Source: Amyelois transitella
Taxonomy: Eukaryota; Arthropoda; Insecta; Lepidoptera; Pyralidae
Direction: 5' to 3'
Assembly (NCBI RefSeq): GCF_032362555.1
Contig: NC_083529.1
Span: forward strand, 7,192,001 to 7,256,000
Length of the DNA stretch: 64,000 nt
The notes beneath the pieces were generated by a model that saw nothing but the letters and a program-made list of their open reading frames with translations, was not told the DNA's origin and did not search any database. Both the position numbers and the translations under genes were made by a program. Of this stretch, positions 24,801 through 33,800 are shown one piece after another. How positions within the stretch are numbered: position 1 is the stretch's first letter; each line of letters opens with the position of its first letter.

Positions 24801-27800
24801 CCCTTATTAATTTGAATTTCATATGTACATTGTAAATTGTGTGAAGCAAATCAAATAAATGAAAAATCTATCCAACTGTCGTTTAAATAAATTTATAGTA
24901 CATAGATAGGTACTTCCGAATTGACAATTCACGCTAAAGTTTGCAAAAAAATGTAAGAATTAAATGTATGATGTGAAGAAATTCATGAAAGAATGAGTGA
25001 ATATAATAGAAAAATACTGGGCTAGGACATCATATGGGCCCGCCGGTAAACATGCACGGGTAATGACGTTATTAGCCTATAACGTTATTAGCCCTATTCC
25101 GTTTAGTTCGTTATTACGTTTATATTTATACAGCTACTAATATACGATAAGAATTTTTAAGAAACCCGAGGGAGCAGCTATAGTTACTGCTAAAAACATA
25201 CTTTATCCTCATTATCTCGCTAAGTTTAAATCAATATTATTACTTTATCTTTGTTCTTATGCCTTTAGAAATAATACACAATTAGTGTTTCACTGCCAAA
25301 CGTTTATTTCCTCTATAGAGGATGCACTTTAGTGCAGCGGTGAAAGTGTGGTCTATTAAAAATAACATGGTGATCGGCTTCTCTTGCATACAAAAAGAGC
25401 TTACTTCAACTGATTTTAAACTTTCGCGTTGCATTAAAGGTACTTTTTATAAATACTACAAGATCTTCCGCCAGACTTTGTGTTATGCCTGGGGAACCCC
25501 GGCTCCATCGGTGTTAAATCGTAGTCTACAATCTATCTGAGTAGAGTAGGTATATAATGTACAAAAATATACGCAATTAAATTTCAAGATTGGTTTAAAA
25601 GATAACCCATGAAGAGGTTACAAATAAACAAATAAACTTACTTTCGCATTTATAATATTAGTTGGAATTAGGATTTGATATATAATAAATAAATAAAATA
25701 AATAAATATATACGGGACACATTAGGATTTGATATAATCGGAGAATCTCAATATTTACCTGGGTGGTGTAGCGTTGGGAGACTCCACAAAAGCGTAGTAT
25801 CCTTCAGGTGGTTCGTCGCTCGTGACGTCATCTTCAGCTCTGGCCTCGGGGGCTTCGGGCGTCGGTGTGGTCTCCTGAACTGCCTGGGAGGTCAGGGTCA
25901 CGAGCGCCTGCAAGTAAGGAAGAAGGGGTTTAATATTTTTACATACATACATATAGTCACGTCTATATCCTTTACGGGGTAGACAGAGCCAATAGTCCCG
26001 AAAAGACTGAATGGCCACGGTCAGCTGCTCGGCTTAATGATGGAATTGAGATCCAAATAGTGACAGGTTGCTAGCCCATCGCCTAAAAAAAAAACACAAT
26101 TATGTAAGCCTATCCCTTAGTCGTCTTTTACGACATCCATGGGAAAGAAATGGAGTGGTCCTATTCTTTTTTGTATTGGTGCCGGGAACCACACGGCACT
26201 TTAATATTTTTATGACCTGAAATACCTGCTATGTACCTACCCGCGCGAACTTCTCGTAGATAGTAAGGGAGGGAAAAACGTGATATGATGATGATGCAAA
26301 TGCATTTGGTGTAATATGCCGGGCCCACGAAAAGATTAGGAAAATGTGTGTCATAATCGATTCTAATTGGGATAAATTTCCAACGCGACCGAAACCGCCG
26401 GCAGAGCTAGTATAACTACCTAGTTATTGAAACTCCTCATTTCCGCACAGTCCCACTTATCGTCCTACATCTGTCCTGCAGTGGGCTACTTGCATATCAA
26501 ATGCTGTCTCTGCTGGAATACGTGGGCATTTATCTAATACTAGCTTTCCTCGTTACATAGTTGCATATATACATATAATCACGTCTTTATCCGTTGCGGG
26601 GTAGACAGAGCCAATAGTCTTGAAAAGACTGATAGGCCGTGTTCAGGTGTATGGCTTTATAATGATACAGATATTCATGTAGTGACAGGTTGCTAGCCCG
26701 TCGCCTAAAAGAAGAATCCCAAGTTTAAGAGACTATCCCTTAGTCGCCTTTTACGACATCCATGAGAAAGAGACGGAGTGATCATATTCTTTTTCGATTA
26801 GTGCCGGGAATTATATAGTGGCACTAGTTTTTTATAGAGTTACTGTAAAATAGAGGCGGCTACGTTAGAGGTACATAGGTACTCGTAGAATGAAACTTAT
26901 TTTGTATTTACATATTTAATTTGCACTTCATTGCACCCAAAACATCAATATACAATGCCATAACTTTATTGTATACTAGACGGGAGTCGCTTCATGTAGC
27001 TTCATTCCTGATTGACCTAATCCTGGAATCATGAGGTCAAGGGCGAATGCCGAGGTCCTCTCCAGAGTGGAAGAAGAAGTGTTTAGGCCCAATGATGCCC
27101 AAAGACAAGAATGCATGCTTTTGTCAAAATATTAAAAACAAAATGTCACTGTCATTTTTTCATTGTAAAAAATTTAATTTTGACTTTTGGCGGCTTCACC
27201 GGCGTTACGCGCTCTTTCTAAAACTTTTGTTACATTATTTATCTAAATACACAAAATTTCAAGAAAATTGAGTGTGTCAAGCGAAGACAAGAAGTATCAA
27301 TTAGATATTAATCACCTTTCGTCAAAATTAGTAAGGTTTTATCACTATTATTTTATAAGCTCTTTAATATGCAAATTCCCAAGGTCGCGAGGTAATCGTC
27401 CCTATAGTGGCGCATGCGCAAGTTCCACCGTTACGACCCGCATTCCGCGCGGTGTGACACTGACCTTACGGTATAGTATGTTATAACCGTTCTGCTAAAC
27501 AAGTTATCGTAGCAGACCGGGCATTCCTATATTGAAAAATAAATCTATACATATAATCACTTCTGTATCCCTTACGGGGTAGACATAGACAACAGTATTT
27601 AAAACTGAAGCTAATCTAAAGCGCAATGATGAAATTGAGATTGAAATATCGTCGACTAAAGTAAAACCCATGCTTATTGCTGTTTACATACATACATGGC
27701 CACGTTCAGCTATTTGGCTTAATGATAGAATTTATTGCTGTTTCCCTTTCCTAAATACTATGTAAATAAAAATTGGAATCAAATACAAATTCAACATTTT

Positions 27801-30800
27801 TATTAATTATTATGAGACATTTCAAATTGGTTTCACAACATTCAAATAAATATCTACTTATTTTACTGCCGCTTCCAAAGCGTCAGTGCAGAAGAAGCGG
27901 TGACAAACTGCACTGCAGCATTTTCTTCAATAACTTCAACTTCGCAATTATCCAAACTTAGAATAGGAATGTGGACGAGAGAATACATTGTTATGATTAA
28001 TTGATTGTTACGGAATTTACACAGTCACTTACGCCTATCTCACTAGTCCCACTAAATTGTACCATGGTAGTACAAGTGACACCTACAATGGGATTAGTGA
28101 GTTCGATTGCGTCAAGAACGTTGAAACCCAATATATAAAACTACTTTCAGATTCTTAGATTTAAAGATTTTGATTGTGGTTTGCACAGTTGCAATACACT
28201 TAAGTAGTTTATTTAACCGTTCGAATACCCAGCACTTAAGAATAAGACCATTCCATCTCTTTCTATGTATAGTTGGATACACTAAAGACGCCCCTTTCCC
28301 ACAATACTAATTATGGCTTCACTAATACGTCATTACTGAAATATGGTGTCACAGTATGTGAACGAGGTCAGAGGGGTAACGGAAATACAGGCTGCTTTCT
28401 AACCTTTGCCTATGTTGTTTTAGGTATTTCTAGAAGTTTCGTTAGGATATCCAGAGAAATAGGGAGTATGTTTGATTTGAACGTATATACATATTATCAC
28501 GGCTATATTTCTCGCGGGGTAGACAGTGCTATATTCGGGAGCCATGGAACTGAGTTTGAAACAGGTACTGCCCAATTGCTAGCCCATACCCTACTACCTA
28601 CATACAAGAAAAGTATGACATAATAGCGCAATTGGTGAAAGTTTTAAGTAAATCAGTTCAGTACTTTCGGAGATAAGCGTGATCATACATACAGATAGAC
28701 AGGCAAAAAAAATTTGATTTCTTTTATTCATTCTAAGTAGGCATCCCTCTATCTATTTCAGGCAAAAATACTAAATGTACAGACAAAATATTTTTAATTT
28801 TTTATTATATGTATAGATAGATTGGCATTTTTCTCATTATCTGAATCGCAATCCGGCGACTTAGCCTAAGAGCCTCTAAGTTTTATAAACATGACCACTT
28901 GAATGTCTTTATTCCATCATCCAACTTTTATTAAGTTTCCAAACCAGAGCGTTGTCACGTAAAATTGCTTCATGCTACATAGTAATTTCTGTGTCACCAC
29001 AGTTACATAGACTTAATGGTCTCATATTTTCCGACATGACCGTATTAAACATGATAACATCTTAGTTTTTGGTTTTAAAACTGCGGGGTAGACAGACGAA
29101 AACAGTTTTAAAAACAATGAAAGTCCGCTGGATGACCTACTTAGATATAATTTAAATCTATCTATACTTTTATTTTAAAGAGTTATAGTTTGTACTTACA
29201 TTGTATGTTTATTTGTAAGGGTTAATCTTTGTAAATACTGAACCTAAAGGTACAATATTTGCCAGTGTGACAGACCATGTTCGTACCACGGCCGAAGCCG
29301 TAGCGGGCCGCTAGTATAGCTTTAAAATTAGTAGGTAACCTCATAAATTTTATACGGATAATCACAGTCATTATAAAAAAAATATGACCACTTAAAGATG
29401 ACACCAGTAATTCCGCGACCCAATTACACGCAATTTTGATGGCAGGTTGCAAACTCTGTTGCCATTTCGAAAATTACATATAATCATACTAATTCCTACA
29501 ATACAAAACACGTCAAAGTTTTTGTCAAGAAAGCTTTAAGCTCCTTAATATGAGTACAGTAATACTCACTTTCTTTTATAAAAGCAATGTATTAGATACC
29601 TACATGGATGGACTGGTATTCTTATTTTCTATATTAGTTGATGCTCACGATTCGCTCGCGTAGCTTTTGTTAAGATGTCATTTCTATAGATTTTGATTGA
29701 ATTTGCCAGTAGTTCCAGTAGGTAGTAAGTAACGTGTACAAACAAACAGACAAAAGAAAAATTTTTTTTTTAAATTATAAGTAAACTACTCATATTACCG
29801 TTTAAAAAAAAATTAAACAACCGCTGAGACAATTAACCTGAGCAATTAAATAATTTATCTTTTCCTTATTGTTATGTGCCATATTTTAAGCAATAAATAT
29901 CAAACATTCAGCTATCTTTTATGTGAATGTTAAATAGGGAAATGTAACCTCAGTATTCTGGATTCCGTTCGTGCCACGAGAGCTCGCTTCTTAGAAAGAA
30001 CAACTGGACAACACAGTCATTTGTTTAACAGGAATTTCTCCAGTGTGTATTATCATCATAAAGAAGTATGAAACTAGTCTCAGACCGTCGTTTAAGAAGA
30101 ACTAGAAGAACCTAAGAAAAAATAAATGACATGGTTTTTCATCATAAAGCATTCATCAGACAAAGAATCATAGACTCACTCACTTTTCGGTCGACGAATC
30201 GTTCAAAGATGAAAATTTCTGTCACAGATTAATCACACGATGTCGAAAAAATTTTTCGTTGAACCGTTCGTAGGTAAAACGGCCGTCGGAGAAAAGATTA
30301 AGACTTTATAAAGGCTAAATTTTTATTGGTAGAGAAAACTAATAGGTACGATACACAATTTGTGATCAGCGATCAGGTCTTAGTCTTTTTTTAGGCGAGG
30401 AAAGAATGATCGGTCTTAGTTGACTAAGACCATACTAAAACAATATTAATTTTGGGCAAAGGTTATGCGTGAGGAGCTGATGATTCCAATTATTTAATGG
30501 AAAAAAACAATGCGTTGAGATATATTATAAATTAAATAAAACGTACGAACCTAATAACGAAAAATACACGCCAATTCAAACAAACAACTGTTATTATCAA
30601 TTACCACCATTTACATTCAATTTTCCTCTTTAACAAGATCACACGTCCAACAACCTTATCACCTTAACGTCACACAAATAAGGTGTAATATTTAAGGCGT
30701 TTCGTATCAATTACTGATGTATGAAGAGCAAGACCGTTATGATGACAAACAGAGCGAGACAAACAACCACGCGTGAAGTACCGGTGTCTGATTGTACGAC

Positions 30801-33800
30801 GTTTACCCCGACATGTGAATTATTCTCTACTAGATATAAGCCTCTCCCTTGGTCGCTTTTTACGACATTCTTCGACTAATAAACTTGAGGTTTAACTTGT
30901 AGGTGATGGGCTAGCAACCTGTCACTATTTGAATCTCAATTCCATCATTAAGCCATACAGCTGAACGTGTGTGAGGGATATAAGAGAGTCCCCGAAACCG
31001 CCAAACTTGCATGAGTTATGAATGTAGACGAAGCGATAGAAGTGGCAGGTATCGTGGACAAGAATCTTGAAAGTAAAAACGTTATTTACTTTTATAGGTG
31101 GCGCTAAATACGCGCGGGCGAAGCTGCCGGGTAAAATCAAGAAGTAGTCGTAATAAACGACAAAGGTCACATTCACGAGAACTCGCCACTTCTACTGTCT
31201 TATATTATTCTAAATACTATGTTTCCATCCGACTAACATTGCACGTTTTACATAAAGTTCATGATAGCCAGATAGAGCAACGGTACTTGTAAACAAACCA
31301 GTTCCTAAGTAGACTGGATCAGCTGGTTTATAAATACGGTGCCTGAAGTTTATTTTTGATGCAAGTATTCTTGTTGAAATGATGACCTTGACACATTCAG
31401 GTGAAAAATATCACCAAAATTATTTTTTGTTACCAAAACGAAGGTTAAGCTTTTGGGACGCTTGTGTGTTTGTCCACAGAATACATGCCTATTTTGTCGA
31501 GCTCTTTCTCCTTAATGAGGGAATCTCAAATAAAAGTAAAGACAAATATTGAATTAATCTAATTTTAGAAATGAAATGAATATTATTTTCTCTTACTCTT
31601 ACATAACGCCGCTTCTAACAATACCTTTCATCATTTGTATGATATATTTTTTTCAAATTATTCAATCTACGCGGGTCTACGCGGCAACGACTTCCTAATG
31701 TCTATAATTTTCTTTTCGAAATCCTAACCTCAATGAGGCACTAACATTGACCTCATTCAGCCGTAGGCTTATCAGTTATTGACTTCCATGAACAATGTTC
31801 TTCACAAGCACCTATAAAGAAAAGTTATACGATTCATACTTACATACATATGGTCACGTCTATATCCCTTGCAGGGACAGAGCCAACAGTCTTGAAAAGA
31901 CTGAATGGCCACATTCAGCTATTTGGCTTAATGATAGAATTGAGATTCAAATAGCGACAGGTTGCTAGCCCATCGCCTAAAAAAGAATCCCAAGCCTATC
32001 CCTTAGTCGCCTTTTACGACATCCATGGGAAAGAGGTGGAGTGGTCCTATTATTTTTGTAATGGTGCCGGGAACCACACGGCACATCATACGATCCTATA
32101 TCTGTATTTTGATCTCGCGTGCTGACGTCATTTGTCCCGTTAGCGACCTTCACCCAGTTACCGGCGCTTGGGGGTCCCTCACCTCTCTGGGACGCCTGAC
32201 CGCTGACCCAAAGCTAGTAAGGTAAGAGACTTGATGTAGTAATTACGATCATAATATTAAAATGCAATGGAACCTTTGAGGATTTGTCTTAGTATTGATT
32301 TGATTTTTGTGCATTAGACCAACCAGAGCCCTCTCTTTTCTAAAGTATTTTGACACATTTTTATACAATTTTGATGTCTTACGAACTTGAAAAAAATAAT
32401 GGTTTAAAGTACATCCGCAGGTTCGATCGCGTGAAATAAAAAATCCCACAAATTTCAGTTCCCCCAGAATATGCGAAAAACACACTTATGTCATTTCTTC
32501 ATCTTCATTCATCACAAACATACATAAATGAAGACTGACGTAGGCACTTTACGTAAAATATTTTGTAGCCCAATTCTAATTAAAGACATCGATTCGCTCC
32601 GCATTCGGTCAAAAACCGCGTATAAGCCTGAAGCTATTCTCCTCGGTTTCGGTATTCGGTCGGCCTATGAACTTTTCGTCGACAGAAAAGTGTCTATTGT
32701 CGACAAATAGTTCGAAATAAAAAATGACGGCTGAACGCCTGTTAACTATGTCGTGAAACTCTAAACGTCGGAAAACTGTCCCTTACGGGGTAGGCAGAGC
32801 AGAGCAAAGACTGAAAGGCCACGTTCAGCTGTGATGGAATGAATAAATGAAATTGGGTTTAGAAAATCAGTTTAAAACTCGAAGAATTGTCACATTCTCG
32901 GCACAAACATCCTCGTTGTTTGCGTAGGATCAAAACAAAAGTCGTGAAAGTGTAACGGGTCGCGGTGACCCCCTTCCCCGGTATGGCGACATAGCTATAC
33001 TATACCACACAGGTGATTAACTAACTCCACGAAAACAAAGAATTAATTGACCACTCTGGCAAAATTTCAATAATTTTTTAATCCATACTTCTATTCTATT
33101 AAGGTTTGTAACTTTAAGTGTTTGTTTTTAATAGTTAATTCTCGAAAATACTGATTCGATCATGAAAATTCTTTCACCGTTAAAAAGGTACATTATCTGT
33201 GGGTGTATTGGCTATGTATGTAGGTACCAAGGGCGAAGCCGTGTCGAGTAATGAATAAAACGCTTCTATGCTGGTCTTTTAGCGAAAAAAATATGGTCTG
33301 CCAGGTGCGAGAGGTGGTTCAAATTCAAAATTTTTATTTTTAAAAGGTATAGGATACTATCATATCTCTTAATAATTGACAAATCTTTTGGTTTCACAAC
33401 ATTCGTTGACGTCAAATAAATTACTTAAAACTAAGTTTACTGCCGCTTCAAAGGCGTCAATGCAGAAGAATCGGTAACAATCTAAAGGAAGGTTCCATAT
33501 TATACAAAGTACTTTGTGTATAAGGCTTCTGAGCTGGGCTAGCAACCTGTCACTGTATGAATCTTAACTACATCAATAAGCTTTTTTTATGAAGCGAAAG
33601 AAGTAAGCAGAGATCGTGGCAAATGGAAAGATGTAATCTACGTAAACCCCCGGAAAAGAGAATGTACTCGTATGAAAACAAAACAAAAATAAGTAGTGTA
33701 AGGCCGAACACACACTTGCCCTGTTCTAGTTATAAACAAGCTCTCGCATAAATGTTAATTACAGCTTTATTAATAACCATAATTACTTCAAGTTTCTCCA

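Noticed and set aside
28273..28623. 116-codon open frame
   Set aside because: The second half overlaps SINE-like text (CGCGGGGTAGACAG); no domain, no splice context.
30925..31292. open frames near a SINE remnant
   Set aside because: Composed of decayed SINE and LINE text.
32528..32710. 60-codon open frame
   Set aside because: No homology recognised, no splice or promoter context, biased toward chance in a repeat-rich intron.
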